A DNA stretch of 5,141 bases from Spirochaetales bacterium (GTDB lineage: Bacteria > Spirochaetota > Spirochaetia > DTKZ01), in contig JAISAF010000395.1 of NCBI GenBank assembly GCA_031266855.1, forward strand, positions 1 to 5,141, given 5' to 3'. The translations under genes were made by a program, and so were the position numbers. Shown piece by piece: positions 1 to 4,884 of the stretch. Every line of letters begins with the position of its first letter. Positions within the stretch are counted from its first letter, which is position 1. The notes under the pieces were generated by a model. That model did not search any database. It was not told the DNA's origin and worked only from the letters and a program-made list of their open reading frames with translations.

Positions 1-330
1 TTTTGCATATTCATAGACTTTTTCTTTTTGTTTGCCGTTTTTTGAATCAGCTATTTTCCCTAAAGTAAATAATATTTTCACAATACATTCCGTATCTTCG
101 TTGTTTTCCAATTTGTTTAGCAAAAATGTTCCGGCGTCTTCATGTTCATCAAATCTGCTCCATAAAATGTCCTTAAATGCATTCTCTGTATTTTTGTTGA
201 GTATAAGTGAATAATGATATTCCGTAAAAGGTGTTCCCATTAATTCCCCAACAAATTCCAAATACTCATACTTATCATTGGTTTTATTGATTTTTTTATA
301 CCAGGTTTCAAAGTCTTTAATTTCCTTCAT
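1..330 (-). CDS. Partial hypothetical protein, helical, possibly HEAT-like (N-terminal 110 residues)
   Basis: This gene enters from the left edge on the minus strand, so only its first 110 codons are present and no stop is seen. I do not recognise the family with certainty. The protein begins MKEIKDFETWYKK and is rich in Lys, Glu, Asn and aromatic residues. The stretch LLNKLENNEDTECIVKIL followed by FTLGKIAD resembles one HEAT-type helical repeat, a fold found in scaffold proteins and in some toxin-immunity proteins, but this is only a resemblance. There is no signal peptide or membrane segment, so it is probably cytoplasmic. The ATG at 328-330 is preceded by a GGAGG ribosome binding site (337-341) with 6-nt spacing, and a good promoter lies just upstream, so the start is well supported. 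By eye it is clearly more AT-rich than the other three genes, which may point to separate acquisition. Confidence 0.82.
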   Translation of the reverse strand, partial: MKEIKDFETWYKKINKTNDKYEYLEFVGELMGTPFTEYHYSLILNKNTENAFKDILWSRFDEHEDAGTFLLNKLENNEDTECIVKILFTLGKIADSKNGKQKEKVYEYAK

Positions 331-355
331 ATCTATCCTCCAAAAGTTTTACCTG

Positions 356-384
356 ATTATTCTATATTTCTACCAGTTTGTCGA
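356..384 (-). promoter_or_regulatory. Probable sigma-70 promoter of the left-edge gene
   Basis: Read on the minus strand, TCGACA (379-384) and AATAAT (356-361) each match the -35 and -10 consensus at five of six positions and are separated by exactly 17 nt. The predicted transcript would start near 349, leaving a leader of about 20 nt that contains the GGAGG ribosome binding site at 337-341. Identified by eye only. Confidence 0.55.
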
Positions 385-427
385 GTCTCTTTTTTGTATA
401 ATATATTTCCAACCAGTTTAGCCCGTA

Positions 428-444
428 TATACCTGCATGGTATA
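428..444. repeat. Short perfect palindrome upstream of the left-edge gene
   Basis: TATACC (428-433) and GGTATA (439-444) form a perfect 6-bp inverted repeat around TGCAT. It lies about 80 bp upstream of the predicted transcription start of the left-edge gene and just before repeat copy 1. It could be an operator or part of a repeat boundary; neither is shown. A short direct repeat, ACCAGTTT, also occurs at 372-379 and 413-420. Confidence 0.3.
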
Positions 445-450
445 GCTTAG

Positions 451-650
451 CCGCTGGTGCGCGCGCAAGGGAGTGGAGTGGAAAGCCCACAGGATTTGCA
501 TTGGCAAATCCGAGGACTTGGAGCGGAAAGCCCGGTTTTTTTGCCCGCGTAGCGGGCAAAAAAATGCGCCCGAAGACGGTCGCTTTCCGATAGGTATGGG
601 ATTGTAGTGGGCGCTCACGCGCCCCCGGAATGCGCCCAAAAATTCCGAAT
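451..650 (+). repeat. ~115-bp hairpin repeat, copy 1 (with internal insertion)
   Basis: The element starts with CCGCTGGTGCGCG (451-463). Two 16-bp direct repeats follow, GTGGAGTGGAAAGCCC (473-488) and TTGGAGCGGAAAGCCC (518-533), 45 bp apart. Between them is a perfect 8-bp hairpin, GGATTTGC/GCAAATCC (492-499 and 504-511). A second stem of 13 bp, T7-GCCCGC paired with GCGGGC-A7 (536-564, loop GTA), is followed by TGCGCCC (565-571). TGCGCCC appears again at 631-637, where it continues with AAAAATTCCGAAT like the tail of copy 2, so 572-630 looks like an insertion or local duplication. The same order of parts is seen at 3094-3208 (minus) and 5048-5141 (plus). The plsC-like gene ends only 14 bp beyond it. 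Small open frames here are not genes, because frame is not kept between copies. Confidence 0.85.
609..647. repeat. Two adjacent hairpins within repeat copy 1, past the 3' end of the acyltransferase gene
   Basis: GGGCGC/GCGCCC (609-614 and 619-624, loop TCAC) is followed at once by CGGAAT/ATTCCG (626-631 and 642-647, 10-nt loop). They lie just downstream of the minus-strand stop codon at 664-666 and might help end that transcript or protect its 3' end, but neither hairpin is followed by a clear T-run on the minus strand, so I do not call a rho-independent terminator. Confidence 0.4.
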
Positions 651-663
651 TATAAATGGGTTA

Positions 664-1497
664 TTAAACAGGCTTTTCAGCTTCCTGAGCCTCCGCGACA
701 GGCACGCCCCAGTTTTCAAGACGGCTGATAATAAACCTGACAACCGCCTCATGCTCCTGTTTGCCACGGCCCGGAGGAACACAAACAGGTTCGCCGAATT
801 CAAAGTGAACAGGCTCCCCACGGCGTATAACGCCAAAGTCATGAAGAGCCTTGCCATCCCCCCAGAAATCCGTTTTGAGCGCCACGGGAATGACCGGAAC
901 CCCCGTGCGGGAGGCGAGCTTGATACCCAGACTGTTAAACTTCGCGGGATTAAAAATGACAGACCGCGCGCGGGCGGTCGCCTGGGGAAAAATGACAAGG
1001 GAACGGCCGGCGGCGATTTTTTCCGGCCCCTGTGTCAGAACGGCGTTTAAGTCTTTGCGTGGATCAGTGCGCGTAACGGTAACGGGATCAAGGGCCGTCA
1101 TAATAGGACCGAAAAAAGTTCCGGTAACAAGTTTTTCCTTAACGATAAAGGAAAGAGGTTTGATGGGCGCAATGAGGCAGGGCAGGATAACAGCTTCAAG
1201 CGTACTCATGTGATTCCCCACAAAAACAACGGGGCCGTCCACCCCGCGTATATTGTCCAGCCCCCTGACCGTTATGCGCCCGCCGCAGCCTTCAATATCC
1301 CGCAAAATGGTATAAGAGCTTTCCGCCAAAGCCTCCTGGTCAAAAGCGCCCTTCTCGGCGAGGGCCTTCGACCGCAGTATCACCCGGAAGAAACGCACAT
1401 AAAAACTCCACCGCGTCCAGCCAAAAAGCCTGTCGCTCAGGAAACGGCGGCAGCCGGACGGAGTCTCATAGTAATCCCCGGTAAAAAAATTCTGCAT
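664..1497 (-). CDS. Lysophospholipid acyltransferase, PlsC/LPLAT family (277 aa)
   Basis: Members of this family transfer an acyl chain to a lysophospholipid, classically 1-acylglycerol-3-phosphate to phosphatidic acid, at the inner face of the cytoplasmic membrane. The four family blocks are in order. Block I is GNHMSTLE, with His96 and Glu101. Block II lies in the stretch from PLSFIVKEKL to DPVTVTRT, with Arg143. Block III is FPQATAR (170-176) and block IV is VPVIPV (200-205). Two core positions differ from the textbook forms: HX4E replaces HX4D, and FPQAT replaces FPEGT. I recall FPQ forms in spirochaete and deltaproteobacterial relatives, so this is probably an active subgroup, but the substrate is uncertain. 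The N-terminal aromatic stretch around 24-42 may touch the membrane. Length is normal for the family. The ATG has an AAGGAG-type ribosome binding site about 7 nt upstream. It is the second gene of a likely operon, 72 bp after the glycosidase gene. Confidence 0.9.
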   Translation of the reverse strand: MQNFFTGDYYETPSGCRRFLSDRLFGWTRWSFYVRFFRVILRSKALAEKGAFDQEALAESSYTILRDIEGCGGRITVRGLDNIRGVDGPVVFVGNHMSTLEAVILPCLIAPIKPLSFIVKEKLVTGTFFGPIMTALDPVTVTRTDPRKDLNAVLTQGPEKIAAGRSLVIFPQATARARSVIFNPAKFNSLGIKLASRTGVPVIPVALKTDFWGDGKALHDFGVIRRGEPVHFEFGEPVCVPPGRGKQEHEAVVRFIISRLENWGVPVAEAQEAEKPV

Positions 1498-1511
1498 AAA
1501 GAAGCTCCTTT

Positions 1512-1579
1512 TACGATTTTTACATTTCGTACAGTTTCTACAGTTTAGTCTCTACGGTTTACAGTTTTTTTACAGTTTA
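1512..1579. repeat. Degenerate 9-bp tandem repeat between the glycosidase and acyltransferase genes
   Basis: Seven copies of TAC-N-N-TTT (plus strand; AAANNGTA on the coding minus strand) begin at 1512, 1521, 1530, 1539, 1553, 1560 and 1571. The first four are spaced exactly 9 bp; the rest 14, 7 and 11 bp. Five of the seven read TACAGTTT or TACGGTTT. The unit nearest the glycosidase overlaps its stop codon (1570-1572), and the array ends just before the ribosome binding site of the acyltransferase gene. It may be a slippage-prone spacer or a binding site array in the operon mRNA. Confidence 0.65.
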
Positions 1580-2991
1580 TCGATAAGCATTGAACATTTG
1601 CCCGAGGGGATTGGCAGGGTTTTTTTCTTTTTCGATAAAATATCTATGGTAAAATAATACAGCTTTTCCGACTCCAGCCGGATTTCCCAGCCGCGGCCGC
1701 TCTTACTGCTTAATATCGTGATAAAGTTTCTTTTTAAGGACAGATTTTCGATACCCATAATCTCCATAGTGGGAATTATCCAATCCACGGTCTTTTTAGG
1801 CAGGCTGATATACAACCCGACGATATTTTCTATCATAAGCGCGATAGTTGAAAGCGCCGTATAGGGCAAAAACTGCGGACGGGGAAATCCTTCCTTTCCC
1901 GGCCATTTCGCGTGCCCCTCGCTGCGCGGGGCGTAGGCTTCCCAAAGGTTGCCTTTCTCCTTGCCTTCGGGATGAAGCGCGTCCAGCATATAATACAAAT
2001 GGCGGATGGCGCTCGCCCGCGCCAGATCAAAAGCGCCGTACTTCTCCAGCCCCTTGATCATCATAAAAGTAAAAGGCGGATACACCGAACCCCGGAAACC
2101 CATCCCCGATTTCTCAAAAGCCTCCTCATTCGCCGCCAGACTCGGAAACGGATGCTCCGTGCCAAAAGTATGAGGATTCCTGATATGAGCGATGATTTTT
2201 TCAGCCTTCGCGTCGTTAGGAATTTCCGCAAGCAGGGGCCAGAAAGACGCAATGGTTTTTACCCGTACCTGACTCATGTTTTTATCCAAATCGTAGTAAA
2301 AACCATCCTTTTCATTCCACATGTGGTTATTAATGCGGGTTTTAAGCGAAAAGTAATGTTTCTTGTACTTGAAACTCACGTCCTTGTCATTCAGAATATC
2401 ACCAAGCTCCGACATATACAAAGCCGAAAGCGCCTGCTGGGTGTTAAAATCGATAAGATACGCGGCGCCCTTCCGCGGGGAATTATCCATCCTGGTAGCC
2501 GCCAGAGGAACCTCGTACAAGCCGTTTTCCCGCCTGAACGTAGTTTCCAGCCAGGAAAAATACTTCTCCAGTATAGGCAGGACTTCCCTGATCCGCTTCT
2601 TGTTCCCGATTTTGTGATAGATATTGTACTCCGCCCAGGCGAAAAGCGGCGGACTCAAACCCTCCGGGTTATCCTTATGAAAAACCGGCTTCCCGTTCGT
2701 TACCGCGTAATCCGACCGAATCGCGCCGGAAGGCTCCTGTTTGTCATAGAAATTATCGATTTGCGGCGTCGCAGGAAAATTCCGGTTGGAATACACAAGA
2801 AAGAACGTCGACATAACCGACTCAAACTGGTTAATCGTCTTACCCGGCGGATAATTGAAATACTGCTTCTGAAACCTGTTACCCGCGCTCCCCTTCTGCA
2901 TGAAATCCTGTACAAGCGCCCAGGTCTGGTCGTAAATATCGACAAAATCCTGATCATAAAAATGAACTGTCGGGAAATCTTTTTTGGTCAC
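1570..2991 (-). CDS. (alpha/alpha)6-barrel glycoside hydrolase, trehalase/GH63/MGH-like (473 aa)
   Basis: This is an inverting-type glycosidase of the six-hairpin clan that includes trehalase (GH37) and the GH63/mannosylglycerate hydrolase-like enzymes. Recognisable blocks are SPPLFAWAEYNIYHKIGN (113-130), GLYEVPLAATRMDNSPR (157-173) with the likely catalytic acid Asp169, FWPLLAEI (250-257), GFRGSVYPPFTFMMIKGLEKYG (298-319, the usual RGxxWPP-type block), and LWEAYAP (349-355) with the likely base Glu351. These roles are inferred by family analogy. The last ~75 residues look like a small beta-rich C-terminal domain. No signal peptide is seen, so it should act in the cytoplasm, probably on an imported or endogenous small glycoside; the sugar cannot be told from sequence. 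The start codon is GTG (2989-2991), supported by an AGGTG ribosome binding site a few nt upstream. It is the first gene of a likely operon with the acyltransferase gene and is transcribed divergently from the transaldolase-like gene. Confidence 0.88.
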   Translation of the reverse strand: MTKKDFPTVHFYDQDFVDIYDQTWALVQDFMQKGSAGNRFQKQYFNYPPGKTINQFESVMSTFFLVYSNRNFPATPQIDNFYDKQEPSGAIRSDYAVTNGKPVFHKDNPEGLSPPLFAWAEYNIYHKIGNKKRIREVLPILEKYFSWLETTFRRENGLYEVPLAATRMDNSPRKGAAYLIDFNTQQALSALYMSELGDILNDKDVSFKYKKHYFSLKTRINNHMWNEKDGFYYDLDKNMSQVRVKTIASFWPLLAEIPNDAKAEKIIAHIRNPHTFGTEHPFPSLAANEEAFEKSGMGFRGSVYPPFTFMMIKGLEKYGAFDLARASAIRHLYYMLDALHPEGKEKGNLWEAYAPRSEGHAKWPGKEGFPRPQFLPYTALSTIALMIENIVGLYISLPKKTVDWIIPTMEIMGIENLSLKRNFITILSSKSGRGWEIRLESEKLYYFTIDILSKKKKTLPIPSGKCSMLIDKL

Positions 2992-3024
2992 TATTCACCT
3001 CAAATACAATTTCAACAAAAAAGA

Positions 3025-3052
3025 ATTGTACCACAAATCGATAAAATTTCAT
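3025..3052 (-). promoter_or_regulatory. Probable extended -10 promoter of the glycosidase-acyltransferase operon
   Basis: Read on the minus strand, TACAAT (3025-3030) matches the -10 consensus at five of six positions and is preceded by TGG, giving an extended -10 (TGnTACAAT). ATGAAA (3047-3052) lies 16 nt upstream and matches the -35 at four of six. An A/T-rich tract follows upstream. The predicted start near 3018 leaves a leader of about 27 nt including the ribosome binding site of the GTG start. Confidence 0.6.
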
Positions 3053-3059
3053 AGATTTT

Positions 3060-3075
3060 TTTGTAAATTTGTAAA
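3060..3075. promoter_or_regulatory. Tandem TTTGTAAA motif next to the operon promoter
   Basis: TTTGTAAA occurs twice head to tail (3060-3067 and 3068-3075), directly upstream of the -35 of the glycosidase operon. The position suits an activator site or UP element, but AT-rich DNA can give this by chance. Confidence 0.25.
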
Positions 3076-3093
3076 ATCTCCATTTCAGAATTT

Positions 3094-3208
3094 GGGCGCA
3101 TTTTTGGCGCAAAGCGCCAAAAACCGGGCTTTCCGCTCCAAGTCCTCGGAAAGCGCCCCTGCGCTTCCTGTGGGCTTTCCGCTGCAATCCCTTGCGCGCG
3201 CACCAGCG
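3094..3208 (-). repeat. ~115-bp hairpin repeat, copy 2 (inverted)
   Basis: Read on the minus strand it has the same order as copy 1: CGCTGGTGCGCGC head, direct repeats (3172-3187 and 3126-3141, 46 bp apart), an intervening hairpin and a terminal hairpin. The inner stem is GGAAGCGC against GCGCTTTCC (3148-3168), with one bulged base that accounts for the 46-bp rather than 45-bp period. The terminal stem is TTTTTGGCGC/GCGCCAAAAA (3101-3123) followed by TGCGCCC and then an AAATTCTGAAAT tail. Its stem bases differ from copy 1 but stay paired. It stands in inverted orientation to copy 1, with the glycosidase and acyltransferase genes between them. Confidence 0.85.
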
Positions 3209-3240
3209 AGCGGCAGCCCGCAACCCGGCAGTACGATTTG

Positions 3241-3315
3241 GTGCCAGGTACGTTTTCATATTTCACAAAATAGTATTATATTTTAGAATGTGCCATATAA
3301 AAAGGCGCCTGGCAC
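3241..3315. repeat. 75-bp inverted-repeat element, copy A
   Basis: It begins GTGCCAGGTACG and ends GGCGCCTGGCAC, so its ends form imperfect terminal inverted repeats of about 16 bp (GTGCCAGGyrC followed by T's). The interior holds TTTCACAAAATAG and a TTTTAGA...TATAAAA near-stem. Copies of exactly the same length lie at 3371-3445 and 4804-4878. CGATTTG directly precedes both A and B. It resembles a small non-autonomous repeat of the MITE or REP/BIME type; no transposase is in the window. Confidence 0.85.
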
Positions 3316-3370
3316 AAAAGGGGTTTACGAAAATACAGAGCCGGGGATTTCTCTTCCTTATTCCGATTTG

Positions 3371-3445
3371 GTGCCAGGCACGTTTTTCTATTTCACAGAA
3401 TAGCGTCATCTTTTAGAATATGCCATCTAAAAAGGCGCCTGGCAC
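3371..3445. repeat. 75-bp inverted-repeat element, copy B
   Basis: This is the most regular copy. Ends are GTGCCAGGCACG and GGCGCCTGGCAC. Inside are a CTATT/AATAG stem and a perfect 7-bp stem TTTTAGA/TCTAAAA around ATATGCCA (3411-3432). It lies 55 bp after copy A in the same orientation, and the interior agrees with A at most positions. The element is followed by TTTTT, so the outer stem could also act as a transcription terminator on the plus strand. Confidence 0.85.
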
Positions 3446-3459
3446 TTTTTAAGGCGGAC

Positions 3460-3544
3460 AAGCCGGAAAATCCGAATAAGTTCCGGCACAAACCCCCGGG
3501 TTCTTTTCCTTTTTTGACTTCTCCGGCTTCGTGGCGGATTTTTT
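3460..3544 (+). promoter_or_regulatory. Alternative hairpins upstream of the transaldolase-like gene, attenuator-like
   Basis: GCCGGAA (3462-3468) can pair with TTCCGGC (3481-3487). The overlapping AAGCCGGA (3460-3467) can instead pair with TCCGGCTT (3522-3529). That second segment also forms the left arm of a short stem, TCCG/CGGA (3522-3525 and 3535-3538), followed by six T's (3539-3544). Mutually exclusive pairings ending in a T-run are the layout of a transcription attenuator, but the terminator stem is short and imperfect. Nothing else is seen in this stretch. Confidence 0.3.
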
Positions 3545-3558
3545 CTTCAAGGCATGCT
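3517..3558 (+). repeat. Left arm of an inverted repeat flanking the transaldolase-like gene
   Basis: ACTTCTCCGGCTTCG (3517-3531) is perfectly complementary to CGAAGCCGGAGAAGT at 4756-4770, beyond the far end of the gene. Both arms continue inward with GG, a T-run and then GCATGCT (here 3552-3558). The arm holds the terminator-like TCCG/CGGA stem plus T-run. Confidence 0.6.
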
Positions 3559-3574
3559 GTGTTTGTAGAGGTAA

Positions 3575-3608
3575 TTGATTAAATCAGCTATTTGTATGAA
3601 TATACAAA
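3575..3608 (+). promoter_or_regulatory. Two palindromes upstream of the transaldolase-like gene (operator/promoter region)
   Basis: TGATT-A-AATCA (3576-3586) and the perfect 7-bp inverted repeat TTTGTAT/ATACAAA (3591-3597 and 3602-3608) sit 19-60 bp before the ribosome binding site (AGGAG, 3627-3631). This is where a promoter should lie: TTGATT (3575-3580) is a possible -35, but no -10 with good spacing is convincing. The palindromes may bind a regulator of this gene. Confidence 0.35.
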
Positions 3609-3637
3609 GAAGTCGAATCCTGTAGAAAGGAGCTGGC

Positions 3638-4672
3638 ATGACGTATTTGCAGAAAGTACACAGTGAAACCGCCACACGGTTTTGGGTGAACAATCCCAGT
3701 CTGGAGGAATGCCGCCTTGCCATTGAGGGGGGAGCTGTTTCCTGTACGACAAATCCCGCGTACTGCTCCAGGCTTTTTCAAAGCGACCCCCGGTTTATCT
3801 ATGATGCCATCAAAAAAGTTGTCGCACACGAGAAGGATGTTAATGCCGCGGCGGAGGCTGTGTACCATAACGTTTCCGCCGAACTGATGCGGCTGTTTCT
3901 TCCTGTTTTTGAGGCCAGCGGGGGTAAAGCCGGTTTTGTTACCATACAGGAAGACCCGCGGCGGGAGGAAAATACCCGGTATATTATCGAGGCTTCGTTG
4001 CGTTCCGGGAAGCTTGCTCCGAATTATATGTCCAAAATTCCTGTGACCGCGCCGGGGCTCAAGGTCATTGAAGAGATGATTAGGAATAATATTCCTGTAT
4101 GCGCCACGGAAGTTTTTTCTCTTTCCCAGGCTGTCAGCGTGTATCGTTTGTATCAGGAATTTTCGAAAAAATACGGAAACCGGCCGCCCCTGTTTATTAC
4201 GCATATTACGGGAATCATGGATCAGTATTTCAAGGATATTGTCGAAAAAGAGAAAATTCCTGTTTCTCCAGGGGCCTTAAAACTTGCGGGTACAGCGATA
4301 GCGTTGAAGGAATACCGGCTGTTTCGGCGCGAAGGATACGAATGCAGGATGCTTGGCGGCGGCGCGCGGGGTTTGGAGCATTTTACCAATTTTGTGGGCG
4401 GGGATCTCCATATAACCATCAACTGGAGTACCGCGGCGGAACTTAACCGGAAGAATCCTCCTGTCGAGGCGCTTGCCGATACGGAAATCCCCGCTTCCAT
4501 CATCAGGGAGCTTGAGGATAAACTTCCCAATTTCAGCCGCGCTTACGAAGAAGGCGCGATGGAGCCTGAAGAATTTTCTGATTACGGGCCTGTTATGCTT
4601 TTCCGCACTCAGTTTATGAATGGTTTTGCGCGTCTGCTGGACGCCATCCGAATAGCCATGAAAAGCGCGTAA
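3638..4672 (+). CDS. Divergent transaldolase-family (class I aldolase) protein (344 aa)
   Basis: Transaldolases move a three-carbon ketol unit between sugar phosphates through a lysine Schiff base in the cytoplasm. Family blocks present are CTTNP (36-40, with Asn39), VTIQEDPR (101-108), the Schiff-base block NYMSKIPVTAPG (129-140, with Lys133) and CATEVFSLSQA (155-165, with Thr157). Two further blocks are ITHITGIMDQYF (187-198) and LGGGARGLEHFTNFVGGDLH (239-258, with Arg244 where a phosphate-binding Arg is expected). It departs from classical transaldolase. Gln104 aligns with the catalytic Glu96 of E. coli TalB, as in fructose-6-phosphate aldolase, and the SPFVGR block is ITHITG, losing the Arg181 equivalent. 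It may therefore be an aldolase or act on a different sugar. The length is longer than the small FSA-type and near full-size transaldolases. The ATG has AGGAG 6 nt upstream. It stands alone, divergent from the glycosidase operon and bracketed by repeats. Confidence 0.88.
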   Translation: MTYLQKVHSETATRFWVNNPSLEECRLAIEGGAVSCTTNPAYCSRLFQSDPRFIYDAIKKVVAHEKDVNAAAEAVYHNVSAELMRLFLPVFEASGGKAGFVTIQEDPRREENTRYIIEASLRSGKLAPNYMSKIPVTAPGLKVIEEMIRNNIPVCATEVFSLSQAVSVYRLYQEFSKKYGNRPPLFITHITGIMDQYFKDIVEKEKIPVSPGALKLAGTAIALKEYRLFRREGYECRMLGGGARGLEHFTNFVGGDLHITINWSTAAELNRKNPPVEALADTEIPASIIRELEDKLPNFSRAYEEGAMEPEEFSDYGPVMLFRTQFMNGFARLLDAIRIAMKSA

Positions 4673-4698
4673 GGGCGGCGTATTTCAGCGTCCCGGAA

Positions 4699-4770
4699 AG
4701 CATGCTATCTCAAAAAAAAGTTACCGCAAAGCCCGACGCCGCAGAAAAATTACCGCGAAGCCGGAGAAGT
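4699..4770 (-). repeat. Right arm of the inverted repeat flanking the transaldolase-like gene, with internal 29-bp duplication
   Basis: CGAAGCCGGAGAAGT (4756-4770) mirrors 3517-3531, and AGCATGC (4699-4705) mirrors the GCATGCT of the left arm. The right arm is longer because of a direct repeat with period 29: TTACCGCAAAGCCCG (4721-4735) and TTACCGCGAAGCCGG (4750-4764). Discounting one unit brings the spacing between the two landmarks to within one base of the left arm. Read on the minus strand, both units are followed by T-runs (5 and 8 bases). The remainder of 4673-4803 shows no gene and no clear plus-strand terminator. Confidence 0.55.
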
Positions 4771-4803
4771 TAAAGAAGCAAAGAATAACGATATACTGAA
4801 ATG

Positions 4804-4878
4804 GCGACAGGTACTTTTTTGCGTTTCACGGAATAGCGTCATATTTCAGAGTGTGCTATCAAAAAACGTACCTGGCAC
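4804..4878. repeat. 75-bp inverted-repeat element, copy C
   Basis: Same length and inner order as A and B, including TTTCACGGAATAGCGTCAT and a GTGTGCTATC segment, but more diverged. Its ends are GCGACAGGTAC and GTACCTGGCAC, which pair well across GGTAC/GTACC. It is followed by CCTTTTTGGG, so it may end transcription from the transaldolase-like gene, 131 bp upstream. Confidence 0.75.
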
Positions 4879-4884
4879 CTTTTT

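Noticed and set aside
397..402. TATAAT on the plus strand reading into repeat copy 1
   Set aside because: No -35 at acceptable spacing and no gene downstream on that strand; AT-rich DNA gives such matches by chance.
473..533. Two 16-bp direct repeats with a spacer, as a minimal CRISPR
   Set aside because: Only two units, the spacer is itself a conserved hairpin, and the unit recurs at three dispersed places; no cas genes.
536..564. 13-bp stem T7-GCCCGC-GTA-GCGGGC-A7 as a rho-independent terminator
   Set aside because: On both strands the T-run precedes the GC stem and A's follow it, the wrong order for an intrinsic terminator.
418..639. Open frames over the repeats (also 362-559, 2984-3286, 4839-5087) giving similar peptides such as NRAFRSKSS and GFPLQSLARAPA
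   Set aside because: The peptides recur only because the repeat recurs. The direct-repeat period is 45 bp in copies 1 and 3 but 46 bp in copy 2, so the frame is not kept. No ribosome binding sites fit.
1912..3054. Long plus-strand open frame (380 codons) opposite the glycosidase gene
   Set aside because: It is antisense to a clearly recognisable glycosidase, is rich in Arg/Ile/Pro without any family motif, and has no upstream signals.
3584..4204. Minus-strand open frame (206 codons) opposite the transaldolase-like gene
   Set aside because: It is the antisense shadow of a well-supported gene and shows no family features.
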